Origin: Norana najaformis
Taxonomy: Eukaryota; Annelida; Clitellata; Crassiclitellata; Hormogastridae
Length of the DNA stretch: 64,000 nucleotides
Direction of reading: 5' to 3'
Assembly: GCA_964023275.1 (NCBI GenBank)
Contig: OZ029915.1
Span: 598,501 to 662,500, forward strand
Below the pieces are notes generated by a model. It made no database searches. It had not been told where the DNA came from and saw nothing but the letters and a program-made list of their open reading frames with translations. The translations under genes and the position numbers were made by a program. Positions within the stretch are counted from its first letter, which is position 1, and every line of letters begins with the position of its first letter. Positions 10,143-23,599 of this stretch are shown here, one piece after another.

Positions 10143-11464
10143 GATAAGGGGATTGTGATTGACAAATGTTTAACAAAAGGGCTGTTAAAACGAAATGCTT
10201 CTTAGCCATCGTGGTCGTCGATCGTTACATCGAAGTCTAATCATAAACCGCAGAATACATATTCGCTCTGTGTGATGACTAGTTGCTTTTAATAATCCCA
10301 GCTATTCTAACAATAAATCCAACAACAGCCCACGTACAGTTTTTATATTAAAAGCACATTTCGAATCCGTCAAAAGCTGAAACCAATTTAGCCCTACTAC
10401 TATTAGCTCCTTTACTTGTAACTTATACGAAACAGTACTAAACCCCACAAATATATGCCTACTCATAAGAAATTCAAAAATTACACCCCTTTGGTGGAAA
10501 ACCTAACGCGCTGCATGCAAATATCAGTGTCTCCATACGATCTTGGCCTCATGCTCCAATATTCATTTCAAATCGCTATGGTCATTTAACTCTATTATCA
10601 CACTACAAACTTTGAAACTTGGCTTTAGATTTTTCTTGCATGCCACACAAATCCCCTACTCATAAAAGAACACCACCACACCGTTTGATTTTTATCAGGA
10701 AATCTATTCGAAGTGGGAGGGAATAGGGAAGAGGGAGCCAGAATATCGGCCTGAACGTGAGGGCATCACCTCAGAGGGACGGGTCATAGCCACCCAGAAT
10801 TGAGGCGTTGCTCTGAAGTTTTCAAAGTCGAAGCAAGTTCCGTTTTAACAACATGCGTCAAATAGGCCTACTACGAAAACAACCCTAACAATATTCATTT
10901 CGCTCATGGTTAAAACTTGCCATTTATATTAACGCAAGTTCCTTGACCGCAAATTCCTCTCACGAACATTCTAGATGCACATTTTAGACGTTGTTCCACA
11001 TGTAACCCGAAAAATTTTAAATTAATGTTTCCAGAAATAAACTTTTCATCATTGCATAAGTCGCACTTTACAAAACCAAGTTACACTAACAATTCAATGT
11101 ATAATTGAGGTCTGGTTACTCTACCCTAACTGTAATCTGAGCACTACGCGAAATTTTTACACCAGACGAAACGAGCGATGAAGTAACTGCGCCACACTAA
11201 CAAACACCACCTTTGCAATAGTGCCATTCTCGTTTGTTGCTACAGATTCCACTAACTTTTCAAGTTCAAACCAGTTGTTTAAAACGTTTGCCTATGAAAA
11301 GCAAAGCCAACCTATGAAAGCTCGCTGGTGCAAGACAATACCAGTGAGCACAGACAGATCAGACAAAAGGATTAAATAACAATTGTAATCTACAATAATA
11401 TTTGGGTTCGCTGCTCCGCAACCCGGGCAACCACAGCAGTTAGTTCTGCATATGAAAGCCTCAA

Positions 11465-14400
11465 TTAGTCTAAACAGATAACTCCGTGGACAACGTTATT
11501 GTTTGATTGAACAGAAGCATTGTGTTTCGACTTCGTTTGGTTCCCTGCACTGGAGTCTCCCCTTCCTCTCTCCACAAGCATACGATTGAAGTTGGCACTC
11601 GTCGGAATATAAACCCGTTGCCTCTGTTCAGCAGAAGTAGCCGTGGCTTCTGGAAGTGATCCAGCAAAGGCATGCGTCGAAATGGGAACATTCGGCCGCA
11701 ATCGAGCCAAATGTATTGCACGTAAGGTATTTACATCGATAGTTTGGTTCCGGAACGCTACATCGTTTCTTCCCTGGCCTCCAGTTTGTGATAATACAGT
11801 GTCTTTGGTATTCGATGATGTACTCTTCGAAGTGTTCACATCAGCTACACTTGAAGCGGGCACAGACCGTGTGCATCCTACCGGAAGCATACTGCAATTC
11901 CCTTCTGAATTTAACCTTGTGGCGTTTGGACTGAATCGTTTTTTGGCACATGACACGTCAGGAATTGAAGACAAAGTCTCCGGAATGCGTGACTGTTCTG
12001 AAGACACAAACTCCGGTAATGCGGTACTTTCACGTACAACAGATCGCGAAGAACTGACTACAGGTGGATTGTAGTGTAGTGTTACAGACGGCCGAGTCAC
12101 AGAAGCTTCTATCCCAACACAATTAGGGGAAACATTGGCACGGGCAACAGACGTACTTGTGGCTGAACCAGGGGGCTTGGAATGTGTCGACTGGAGGACG
12201 TTATTTAGTTCAACCAGGCTCCACGTGGTTTGACCACTTGGCAGCACCTGTTTGACTAGTTCTATGTTTGTCACGTTGTGCATCAGATAGTGATTTCGGA
12301 TCATAGTTCCCGAATTGTTGTCAAAGTTGAAAAGGCTGCTACATATGTGACATCTGAAAGTCAGAGGGGGAAGCGATGAATGTTCGAGAGATACTCCAGG
12401 CCGGTCTCGTTTTCTGGGTGGACAAGAGTCTAAGTTACTAGACAAAGGCCGCTTTTTCCCAAGAGCAACCGGCTCTTTATCTAATGCTTCACTATCACTG
12501 TCAAAAGACAAATCTATCGTATCACTACTCAGAATGGCGTTTCTGCCACCAGGTGGAACAGCAGGTTGGACTGAATGCCACGTAGGTGGAACTGAATGCC
12601 GATTTTTATCAGGTACTCTCTGTGAAGGCAAAGTAGTAATCCTGTCTGAATTCACGAGATTCTTATTATTATCGTGTAACTGGGCTGCATAATTTCTTTG
12701 CTGTTCAGTACATATTGCACTGTCTTCATCAGGTATTTCTATAACAATAGGTCTTTCAAGCTCTTTCTGTAGGTGTGAGGTCTGCTGCACCGAGGTCTTC
12801 TCAGTAGAGAGTTTAGGAACTTCAGCCGAGTTTTGCGATTTGTCAAACGATCTGCAACACAGTTTTTCGCCAACTTGTTGTGATATATCTCTCAGAACTC
12901 CTGAAGTCTTATGACTGCTGCTTTCTACAACTGTCTGCTGAGAAATGGACGCACTGGTCTCTGAATTATCAGGAGGCGATGACGAAACATTTTCTGTCAA
13001 GTCAATGACATCGGTAGCACTCGTTAGTAATGCTGATTGTCTATCTGTTATTTCAGACGACTTCTCAGCTGCTTCCAGTGGTGCACTATCATGATCTGCT
13101 ATAGTTATAACATCACCTGAACTAGCAGAGGAAGCAATTTTCTGACAATTTTCAATCAGACGAAAGTACTTTTCAGGGCTGTGCTGCTCTTTTGCAAGGT
13201 CATTTGATACGCTTTTCATGTTACTTTGACTTTTTGCCAAAGAGTAGACACTACTTATCTGAAACATCCGAGTCTGGGGATCATGATTTTCGACCTCAAA
13301 CACATTTTGTTGAGCAAGAGCCGTGAGAGGGACAAATTCCACGTTTCTAACAAAGGCTTGAGTATGCTCGATATGCTTGTTTACCGGTTCAAACAAACGA
13401 GGGCATGAATCGACAACAGGCAAGTACACATTAACTGTTGAACTACGTGCATCTGGATTACGTAAAGAGTATGACTGGTAAATGCCTATTTTTTTAACAG
13501 GATGTTTCAATACGTTTATCGTCTTTTCACTGTTCGACTGATGCAACTCTAACCCCTGCACACCACTAAAAATGTTCAGGAGTCCACTTCGCGATACGAT
13601 AAATGTTTCACTCTTATCCGTGACATTCTGCATTTCGGTTACTGCAACATCTTTATCGAGCACTTTCGTAAAATTTTCATCAGCCGATTTCAAATTTAAC
13701 AACTGAGTGAGCTTTTTAGCATCGCACGTCCCTCTTGCAGAATTATCACACGACAAGTTCAGCTTTTCAAGGGAAATCTTGCACGGCTTCATCTGTTGTT
13801 TAAGCTGGAGAGAGCTCAAACTGAGACCAGAGCAGCGAGCCTTACAGGATTCTCTCAACTGGGCTCTCGTAAAATTGTACTGGTGACAAAATTTTGATGG
13901 CTGACGACTCTTTCTGTAAGTGACATGGTAACATTTGTTCGAATGTGCATTCCTCGTGGCCGATGTACCACAATACTGTTCATAGTTTGTAGTGATGACT
14001 TTGCTTATTGGTAGCCTGCAGTCACCTGATTCTTTACCATAGTACCTAAGCCTCATCCCAAGAGGAGATGAAATATCAAACTTGAATACCTTTGACGAGG
14101 GCTTAGTGAAAACACCGCACTGTGTCTGACTGTTGCTTTTATTCTTGGAACGTAACCTGCCATTCTGCTTAGTTTTTGAATCCACGCTGTTAGGAGAAAG
14201 CAAATAGCGTTGTGACTTGTCTTCAGATATATCTTTATTTTCATCATCGCTGTCATCCTCGATGACAATGACGTCCAGTACAACATCTTTGCGTTTCTCT
14301 GACCGAACATGATCGGCATTTACCTTCGGAATGAGATTTAAGCAAGAGAGGAATGTTCGTTTTTTACCAACACTATTCTTTGTGTCGGTCAAGATCTTCT

Positions 14401-14517
14401 GAGAATTAGAAGCCAAGGCACATTCATTTTGGTGAGAATGCAGAACCTGGACGCCAGGGAACTCTTTATCACAAAAGAAGCAAACAAGCTTGCTCAAAAG
14501 TGTGTTTTCGATAAATT
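11465..14517 (-). CDS. Zinc-finger protein with multiple SUMO-interacting-like motifs, large terminal exon
   Basis: A 3,053-bp final exon, about 1,017 codons, starting after acceptor TTCTTTTCAG (minus strand) and ending in TAA at 11465-11467. Near the start is a C2HC finger (CFFC...HQNEC). A C2H2 finger (CHIC...HYLMH) lies near 12280-12365. Between and after are long Ser/Thr-rich disordered segments carrying hydrophobic-acidic clusters: VIVIEDDSDDE, VITIADHDS, VIDLTENVSSS, PIVIEIPDEDS, TIDLSFDSDSE and a C-terminal VICLD. These fit the SUMO-interacting motif pattern (V/I-x-V/I-V/I next to acidic or phospho-Ser residues). A nuclear role in SUMO-dependent regulation is an inference. I do not recognise an orthologue; ZNF451-like proteins share the SIM plus zinc-finger theme only. 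Confidence 0.85.
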
Positions 14518-14733
14518 CTGAAAAGAACAGCAAGAAAAATGTAGAGAAGTAGTTATCGGAACTATAAAAATCACAATGTATACTAACATTTCCCAAATGA
14601 GTTCATTTTTCTTAAATTTTTACAAAAATATGTCACAAATTTAAAGCATAATGCTGCGATAAAATGCACTTCTACAACGACACCACAGCATTTACCAATA
14701 ACTGCATCTTGTGGCAGAAAAACAGCAACATAC

Positions 14734-14823
14734 CTTGCGTAACATTTCCAGAAGCATCAAGCTCCATTCTGTCGGGCTGCATCACGTTTTCAAGAAAGCA
14801 TGCAGCAGGCATTGCCTTTTCAG
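14734..14823 (-). CDS. Upstream coding exon of the multi-SIM zinc-finger gene
   Basis: On the minus strand, acceptor TTTTTTGTCCACAG and donor G/GTATGTT enclose 90 bp reading EKAMPAACFLENVMQPDRME then LDASGNVTQ. It ends on the first base of a Glu codon that the 14517 exon completes (EFIENTLLSKL), so phase fits across a 216-bp intron. Any start codon further 5' was not located; Met codons inside this exon could also serve. Confidence 0.65.
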
Positions 14824-14995
14824 CTGTGGACAAAAAACAATGCCACATTTACTCATGTTTCATTTCAACAGTCCCGTGAAAATCATCCAAAGATGATGCA
14901 ATTTCTTGTGTAATTATTCCACTGAAAATCGTATTAGAAGTTATCTAGCAACATAAATAGTCTCCACATTTGGAGAATATTTTCAAACTACGTCT

Positions 14996-15345
14996 TTGGA
15001 ATTTGCACCACTGATGGCAAACAAGAAAAGACTGGAAGCAGCAAGCCATAGATAGCTGATGAGAATTCCGCACATTTCTTGGCGTGGTTAGATATAAAAT
15101 AAAACTATAAGGGAAAGGACGGGACAAGAGGATATGGAGAATATCATCAGAAAGAGAAGACAGAAATGGATGGGACATGTAATTCGTATGGACAAAGATA
15201 GGCGACCCAATCAAGCAATGAACTGGATTCCCGATAGGAAACTGAAGAAGGGAAGACGAAGGAAGAACTGGCCAGAGACCATTAGAGACTACCTTGGATG
15301 TTTGGAGAGGTCGTGGGACAAGACTAAGCAAGCAAGTGAAGGGAA
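14996..15345 (+). mobile_element. LINE reverse-transcriptase 3' fragment (copy 1)
   Basis: Decayed C-terminal end of a non-LTR endonuclease/reverse transcriptase. Translates to pieces of the typical tail: IRKRRQKWMGHVIRM, NQAMNWIPDRKLKKGRRRKN and WPETIRDYLGC. The middle has stop codons TAG-ATA-TAA. About 80-90% similar by eye to the copy at 26500-27187, same strand. It sits just upstream (5') of the zinc-finger gene. Confidence 0.8.
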
Positions 15346-16550
15346 TAGTGAAGATAACAGTAAAATTCTAAACTTCAGTTACATTTCAATTAAATCACCA
15401 ATTGCTAAATTATAAGCCACCCGACAGAACCATAGCACAGAAGTAAATAAACTAGAACTACCAAAACACGATAAAATTCTAAGTAAAAATAATGAGCATG
15501 TGCAAGTTTTTATTGTTTCATTGTGGTTTTCATTAAGAATTTTCGTTAATATTAGTAGTGAGTTTTCATATTAGTTCAAGTTATACTTCTGCCTTGAGTT
15601 TTAGTTTTTATCTCGTTATCGTTATTGCCCAAGTTTTACTTACAATTATTGTTAACAAAAATCAAAGTTTTCTTTGACAATGCTGTGTCAAAGGAAACTT
15701 CACTAATTCCAAATGCTCCACCACCATCCAAGGGATTTGCAAGTTTCTCTGCTTTTGGTAAATCAACAGAAGCAAATCCAAGCCTTTGTGTACTATTTCG
15801 AACAAACTTCCACTTCACATACATGCATCATTTTGACTCGGCTCAAAACGGCTTATTTTCTGAAGGACAGATTTTTCACAGATACTTATAAGCAGTTAAG
15901 TAAATGTTCTGATCTCACCAATTTCCAAAAGGTTATTCTAAGATTGACCGAAAGAAATCTAGCCTATGCTGGCTAAGGCAAAACTGATGTCCTGGTGGTA
16001 AATTCGTCACTATGAAACATCAACTTTGATTACTAAATTACCGAATTCTTGTTAGGCTACTCCAAGAACTAGTCGTGAAATAGAATATATTTGTGACGTG
16101 AATGCGTTTATCTGAATACGACACTAGAATTTAATTCTCTTTTTGTGATATTCTTAAATCTATACCCACTGCTAAACTTAAAAATGTAACAGACAGGTTA
16201 GTCCTGACTGGCTTTTAACAGTTACTGACTGCTCCAATAGGCAAACTCCAGCCAACAAATTGGTTTTTGGCAATCGATTTGCACTATCCGTTCTGACTTT
16301 CAGATTAATTCAGTAAACGATTTAATCAATCAAATGCAAAACAGATGTTGGAAGACAATCAACTGAAACCAATTTGGCAGCTACTACGTGCAAATCAATC
16401 ATATCTGGAGACAGTCTGCAACTGCGATGCTATGATTCACTCCCAAGCAGCTCGTCAAAGAGTAAAGAATGTGTATTCCGGTACATTTTGGTGTTGGCAT
16501 CAAGTGAGTGAACAATCCTGATTCACATATTGGAATGCTAATATTCATTG

Positions 16551-16715
16551 ATTGGAATGTGGGCGAGCCAGAGGAAGACCCAAGATGACATGCATAGATA
16601 ACATCAAGTCATGGACTAAATTATCATTGGACCAGTTATTACAGGAGACAAGGGACAAAAGCAGATGGCACAAAATTGTCCGTGGTCCAGCCAATCCTCG
16701 GCTCGAGGACGGTTG
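16551..16715 (+). mobile_element. LINE reverse-transcriptase C-terminal remnant (different family)
   Basis: Reads CGRARGRPKMTCIDNIKSWT, then KLSLDQLLQETRDKSRWHKI V and a stop. This is the common tail form of LINE polyproteins (GRP-x-W-DNIK-WTGLSL-EL...DR-WR-IV). No upstream RT domain remains. Confidence 0.75.
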
Positions 16716-17002
16716 AAGACAAGACGTGGAATATTGGCAGACATGTGCAAAGTCATTGGGGTACATAAATTAACTGTGCCCCATGCAGGTACCTTTGTAT
16801 CTTATACCCTGACAACAGCCAACTTAATGGAGACGGATTTCCGTTCCTGATGCAAATAATTATGAGTTAGGGTTAGGATAAAATGACCGACTAAATATTC
16901 TTGATGTAAATATGAACTATTCAGCAAATTTGTCATTAAATGACCTGCCAAATATTCAGTACAGAATAATATTGTGTGACAAATAAGCATCATTATTAAT
17001 TA

Positions 17003-17110
17003 TTTCTGCATTCATTAAGCCCCGTCAATCAGTGGCGCTGAGCAATTGTGAGTGAAGCATTTGCTCAAAATCCCTACATAGTGACAGTGGAAGGGGAGGT
17101 CTGGTGACAA
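17003..17110 (-). mobile_element. tRNA-derived SINE C, tail part
   Basis: Matches the body (CTGAGCAATTGTGAGTGAAG) and TTCTGCATTCATTAAGC tail; the tRNA head is lost. Confidence 0.6.
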
Positions 17111-20100
17111 GCATCAGTCCACAACGCGAGAGTCATCTGATGAATCAGTCACACGAGTCACTTTGGCTTCACCCACTAGACAATTCCGCTAATAAGGCAG
17201 CCATGTGACAATTCTACTCATGACTCTGTCACAAGATATCAACAAGAGAGTCAACTGAATCAAACGAGCCAACTCACTCAAAAAACTACTCCCCTAATTA
17301 GAATTAATGTTAATGGAGTCACAGTCTCCTCTCAAAATGATTGCCTTTGTCTTTATCTATGTGCGTGTGTTGGTGCACACGATCATGTGTATTATAATTC
17401 CCCAATTTTTTATATTTTTATGTTCAATAGTTCTTGTTAGATATTCATACGTATTACTCTTTACAATTCTTTTATTATTATTTTCAATTTGTAGTAGTTG
17501 AATCATAAACAATATTACTGTTTATCAAAATTCTAATAAATTTTGCTATTTTATTTAGTAGTCTTGAAGCGAAAATATACAAGGCTCATATTACCTTACG
17601 AGAACGACTCATGGAAACACAATCCATGAGAAAATCTATGCCTCACAAATGTCAGTGACTTAGCATTTTCTCTGTACCGAGGAGGGTAGGGAGTAGGGGG
17701 AAACGATGAAAGAAAGGGAGATTGTGAAGGGCGATTAAGGTGGAGAGAGGGAAGAAAAGAGAAGGGTAGAGGACCACCGACGGGGACAGGTGGGAATAAC
17801 TAGTGACCTCTGTAAATCTAGCTAAGTCATGCTGCGGTCAATGGGATACCAAAGAAGAGGAAGGCAATTGGGGCAGGAAGGGAGGGGCAGGAAGGAATTT
17901 CGCAGGCATGGCCCAGTGAGAAATAGAAGGACGGATAGGTTAGAATTAAACTCGGTGAGAAAGTGTTGAGTGGGAGAGGCAAGGGCTGGAGGGATAGGGC
18001 AGAGACTCCAAAGGGATAAGAGGTTAAGAGGGCATGGGAACAAGAAAATCAGGGCATGCTGCCGACAGGAGAAAGGAATCCAACAGGGGATGACAGAACA
18101 CAAAATGGGAATGGGCAGAAAATAGAGGGCAACGGATGGCCTGACCCGATGGGAGAGGACAACATCATCACAAATGGGAAACAGGAGGCAATGAGATGGG
18201 AAGAAAAGGGTGTGGATGGGTCAGTTGAAAACGGATGACGGAGAATGAAAATCGAAAATCGGGGTACATAAAGTGGGATTTTGAAATGAGACCAGATTAG
18301 CTACTCTAAACTGAATCAGAACAGCTCTTCGTTGCCATCTTCCGGTCTTCAGCCTCATTCCCATAGCATCTTCCTTTGCCTATTCCAGCACAACAGACTA
18401 CGGCTCACTTGATTCTAACCAGTTATACTACATGACCTTTGACCTAACACTTTGGTCTAATTGATTACCAGGCCAGTGACCTTTCATATGTTCCATATTT
18501 CAACCACTAACCACCCTAAAAGACTGTGAAAATTACAAAACTGATGATATCATGTTAACTGACATAAATACTAGATAATGACCAATAGGAATGTCTTTCC
18601 TGCTACAAAACCCAGTACATGAAAACATACAAGTTTCTAGTATTCCCAACAACTGCATTTTGCTTAATAGCCTAAGTAAATAAGAACTTACATCTGCAGA
18701 CTGGCAATTAATGTTCTACAGGACAATAGTAATTGTTCTTATAATTGGAAGGACTTTCAGACGTCAGGAACAAGACAGAACTTGTTATTTTAAATCTAAA
18801 ACAAATACCCTCAAACTGTAACTGAAAGACCACTTCATAGCAATGTGTAACACCTTCATACATAATACATCAGTACTGAAATAAGCATCTCATCTTGAAC
18901 TAAAAGCAGTCAGCTACCTGAATTTTCTAAGTACAACATATCCCAAATGAAAAGAAAATAAATTATCACCCAATGCAGCCAATTGAGGATCTTGACGATT
19001 AGTAATGTCTCTGCATGTTTGTCTCTATGCATTGTCAACACAGCCAAGTATAGCTGATTAAACATTTCAGCATATGACCTATTTAATATGAACAGATACT
19101 TGTTTATCCATATCCTGATGAATAAACACAAATGCCTGACTTCGACTGTGATTCATATGCTAAATTGTGGATTCTTTTAAAATTCTTTTGATGTCAGTTC
19201 TTTGCTCACACAATCCTTCCCCAAGAATACTTCTGCCGCATGACAATACTCTCTAGAAAATACTTTAATCTCAAGATGTACCCTTGTAAAGCATCCTCTA
19301 GACACAGAGTAAGGGCTTCAATGGGCTTCCCCTAATCTGCAGTAACCAGAGTTGGGGCTAATCAATCTCTTGGAGAAACTAAGCCTGTGCTAGCTATAGT
19401 ATCGTACATCAACTGTAGGAGGGAACACTGTATATATCTGCTACATTATTTTAATGTTGGTCTATGGGACCAACCCAAGGAACACAAAATAAACAAAGGT
19501 TGTGACCCCATTCTCTGCTTCCTTTGTTAAAGCAAACACACTGACAACCAGGAGTCTATGCACACATTAATCATTCACCTGATAATGTGTGCATTCACCT
19601 GATGACCGACTTTTCTTCAAACACCCATTCACATTACATTATTTGGCCTTGGCAACATATTAATGTACACACAATTTGTTTTTGCACCAACATAATGAAT
19701 ATTATATGTTATATATAATTTTTAAGTTATATACAATGCTATAATCTTATATACAATAGTGTAGTTCTAATGGCAATCTAAGATATATATAGCCTCTTCA
19801 AGACAGCCACATCAGAGGCACACCCAACCTAACGACAGAAAGCCAGGTAAAACTAAATATTTTCAAGCGCTTACAGAATGCCCTGAATGAATGAATGAAT
19901 GAATATACACACATAATTAATTCAATACTGAAGATCCTTTACTGCTATATATTTGTGAACACACTATGAATGCTTCCAATAACAAGGCATATCGTAATAT
20001 CACATATGCCATATGTACTGTTGTTAATAACTCCATATCATCACTGCATTTCAGAGTTTATTATTACTGATAACATACATCCATGCATATCTCAGAAATA

Positions 20101-20133
20101 ATTTAATACCAATTATTTTTTCATTCCTCTGTA

Positions 20134-20412
20134 TCAAACCTTTGAGGTCTGTAAATAGGAAACACCGTCTGCAATAAATGTCTGTTTAAAACTGTTATCA
20201 CATGAAATCATCTTCAAGTCCTTAATTAAAGCCTCTGTACTGGGTACGCCACTGCCCATTAACACTCGGACAAAGACAAACCCGCCTGCGTCTACTATTT
20301 CCTTGACACACAAGCCTATAATGGGTAAACCACGTATATCAAGGGCCGATTTCAACCAGTGTTGCCATTGATTACTCAGTCCCTTAGCGCGGCCCTTCGC
20401 CTGACTATTCAA
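20134..20412 (-). other. Unassigned open frame
   Basis: 92 codons on the minus strand, mixed composition (LPIIGLCVKEIVDAGG, MISCDNSFKQTFIADG). Not low-complexity and not repeat-like, but no family is recognised and no clear splice partners were found. It may be an exon or a remnant of a mobile element. Confidence 0.2.
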
Positions 20413-20985
20413 GCCCTGTTAGGCTACCGGCAGAGGCTATCCGCACCCTCAGTCGGCCTGGTTCAGGCGCTACCGCATCACAGCCGACAGTTGGACGGCC
20501 GCCTGGAGTGCCCCCCATCAATGTACAGGCTCAGCCGATAATGGAGAACGCCGCACGTATCATTACTCAGTACTGGCCCAACGAACAAGTTAATAGATAC
20601 TAAATAAACAAGTACTCTGAAGCTGGATCCATCTGTTATTTTAATTAAGTACTCCCTATTAACGTGTACACAAAACCGAGTAAACAACATTCTCACGCAC
20701 CTGAACCAGCAACTCGGCCCCAAATCTAGTGGACTTTGGATCCTCTCTCAAACCATGATAGGAAGGACTGTTCGCAACACAACATAGTAATAAAATGCAT
20801 TCCAATCGGCAGTACTCCCAAAGTATTATATTCCTTACTCTGAAGCATCAAACTGCACCGCGTATTTGCCAAGTTGTATGTTTTCGAAGTATCACATGCT
20901 TCACGAAGTTAAATATCACTGTGATAATGCCGAGATTTAGATTATAATCTAAATTATATTGTAATCATATAATTATAATCCCTTA

Positions 20986-21120
20986 AGCATCCATAACTCG
21001 GCGTGAAAGTAATACATTTTGTTGCCTTGAATTATGGAAGTAGTAATGATAATTATCATTATTATCTTCCATAATTCAAAGCAACAAAATGTATTACTTT
21101 CACGCCGAGTTATGGATGCT
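20986..21120. repeat. Near-perfect 135-bp palindrome
   Basis: The left arm (AGCATCCATAACTCGGCGTG onward) is mirrored by a right arm ending CACGCCGAGTTATGGATGCT. Arms are about 67 bp, with one mismatch and one single-base indel seen; the centre GATAATTATC is itself palindromic. It would fold as a hairpin with essentially no loop. Degenerate relatives of the right arm (CTTCCA-ACTTCAAAGGGTCAA) follow at about 21130-21300. Confidence 0.9.
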
Positions 21121-23599
21121 CAATATGATATTATCTTCCACACTTCAAAGGGTCAAACTGTACTATAATCCAGCCTTGCTGTGGATGCTCAGATATTCTT
21201 TTTTACTTAAAAGGGACAAGCACTACTGTTTTATACCAATTTGTGAATTTTCAAAATATCTTTCATATTCCAAAGGGTCAAGCTGTGTTAAGTTTAACCG
21301 AGTTGCCGACTCTCAAAAACTATCCCCTGTGTTTAAATGGAAAATAACTGACCTTCACGACTTCAATGGTTCAACTTAACTGAAATCTATGCAGATAGCA
21401 AACACAAGTTTCTCTTCCCTAGAATATGCAAAAGTATCATTTTTCTTAAGTGTACAGATAAGATATCTTGTAAGATACTTTAGCAAATGATCTTAGGTTC
21501 GAATTCTATAAAAATACATCCCAACTACGGAAAGTAACCAGTGACCTTCACTTTGACAGTCCAATAATGGAAAACAACCGACCTTCACGTGTTGAAGGGC
21601 ATAAATATGAAATAAATTATGCTTCATTTCACCACAACGGTTCAGTTTGAAAAATATAAAATATAACTTATATTTTACAACCCACGCAATATTTGGGTTT
21701 AACTAAACAACAGCATTTAATTGAATTTTATCTATATAGAAATTTAGGGCACGTGATGGCTAATACAAATGAGGCCAAGTGATCATTGTCGAAAACATCA
21801 CGCTGAAGTGTGTTACGTTAACGCCGCGTGCTTTCCAATATTTTGTAGTATCGCCGAAACTGTCGAAATACAGTCTAACGATACTTCGTTTACGCCAATG
21901 TAAGCCTATTCATTTATATCTATTACGCCATATTTAAAAGTAGCTTACCGTAATTTCGCTTTGGTTTTTCGCCGCTACGTATCTATTATTCCGGCATGAC
22001 CTACTAGACAAAGGCCCTTGTGCTACCACTAAGTGCCGGAACAACCGCAAACGCACCATAAGCTGTAACAAAAACTTCGTAGCACTTAGCACTATGATAA
22101 TGAGCAAATCTGGTTTGGACCGGTTTCAACCAGCCAGCTGATTTACATATCAGACGGTATCCATGCGCGGCACTTAGGACAAAGCCTTCCGTGCCAGTCA
22201 ACTTATGCGGCATATATCAATTACGCCGACTGGCGCTGCATAACCACCCAGCCAATAGCAATCTCCGATCTCCGTCTGCATACGGCATTAGGCGGCATAC
22301 GGCTTCTGCGCAGCAAGCCAAGCTGGCGCTAACCAGTCAGCCGGCTATCTGCTACATGCAGGCTACCTACTAACGTCAGCCACTGGGGCGTTATCGGCTT
22401 ATGCCGGATGACTAACATGGTGTGCCATCGGTTTGCACGAGGCGTACGCCGCGTTCAGCGGTTGTCGGCTGGCGCGCAGACAAAAGCCTTTGTGCCGCCA
22501 ACGTAGTATGAAATAGCACATGTTTAATATTGTTCAATACTGTTCGGCTGGCCTGTTTAGACCGGACGCGGGCCGTTCTGCATACTGCCAGAGTCGGAGT
22601 CGTTAACTGGGTCATGTATCAGCCAGTCCACGAGATAATCGGCCGAGAACGATTACTAGCTTTAGGCAGCTGTAGCTGCTTTTGCCGATCATGGTACGGG
22701 TAGCTAGGCAGGCATACTTAAACAACTACAACGAAGTATCCTGGGTCTATATATTTATATTCGCGTGTTGTTTTAACTGCGTAGAAATCGTTCGAGCTCG
22801 CGATAGGTTGAAATTGCGGCTACGAAATGCGCAATATGAGATTGCTATTTTATTAACGTTAAACATATCCACTCTACGTGTTCCAAATTCAAACTACCTA
22901 TTCATATTGCATTGCTTTGTAGCCGCTAGTTTCAGTTAATTACTGTTCCAAGTACGAACAGTTATACGAAATTAGCCGATTGGTCTGTATGGGCTGCCAA
23001 AAAATTTAAACTGACCAATAGAATTAGCCATGGCGTATTGCTGACGTCATCCACCATGTAGTCGAGCCAACGCTATCAATTCATTCTGGTGTACCTCTTC
23101 TCTTTAGGGCCATAATTATGTTAACAATTACAGTGAGAACTACAAAAAGATTGTCGAATCGACGTCAACGGCCTTTGATGCTACAACATTTCGTTAAACA
23201 TTGGAAACTAAAACGGGCTTTAGAGCCCAAAAATTCTGCTTCAAGAATCCGATGATCAAAATACATTAACACACTTTTGACAGTTAAAGAAATAGCCTTT
23301 AAAAAATTTTGCAGCTAATGAGGTTGGTGAAATCGCATAAATACTGCTATAGGTCAAGTTTAAAAAATCTATCGTAACTACGATTTTGCTAACTGATTCT
23401 TACTTCCTTGTTTATCATTTAAATCCGTAATATTTCTGCGTACAGACTGTAACGGCTAGAGTAAGCAGCAAGCACGCTAGAAGCTTAATAGTCCTATGGA
23501 ATCAGGAACTGCGTTGCAAAATCCACTTAGTCATCCGTTAATGTAAACAGTACGAATATAAACAGTTGCAACGTTTCTCACAAGAGTTTTGCTGTTAGC

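Larger units (their letters stand above)
6853..11464. other. Intergenic / 3' flank, 4.6 kb
   Basis: Between the alpha2/delta stop and the zinc-finger gene stop (the two genes converge). Contains the possible alternative exon 7653-7980, a tRNA-derived SINE (8533-8716), repeat-B copies (7975-8090, 9998-10142), and an unassigned open frame at 8915-9331 with two hydrophobic stretches that I do not recognise. Nothing supportable between 10150 and 11464. Confidence 0.6.

Noticed and set aside
15625..15976. Overlapping 62-88-codon frames on both strands
   Set aside because: No domain, mixed strands, AT-rich background; expected by chance.
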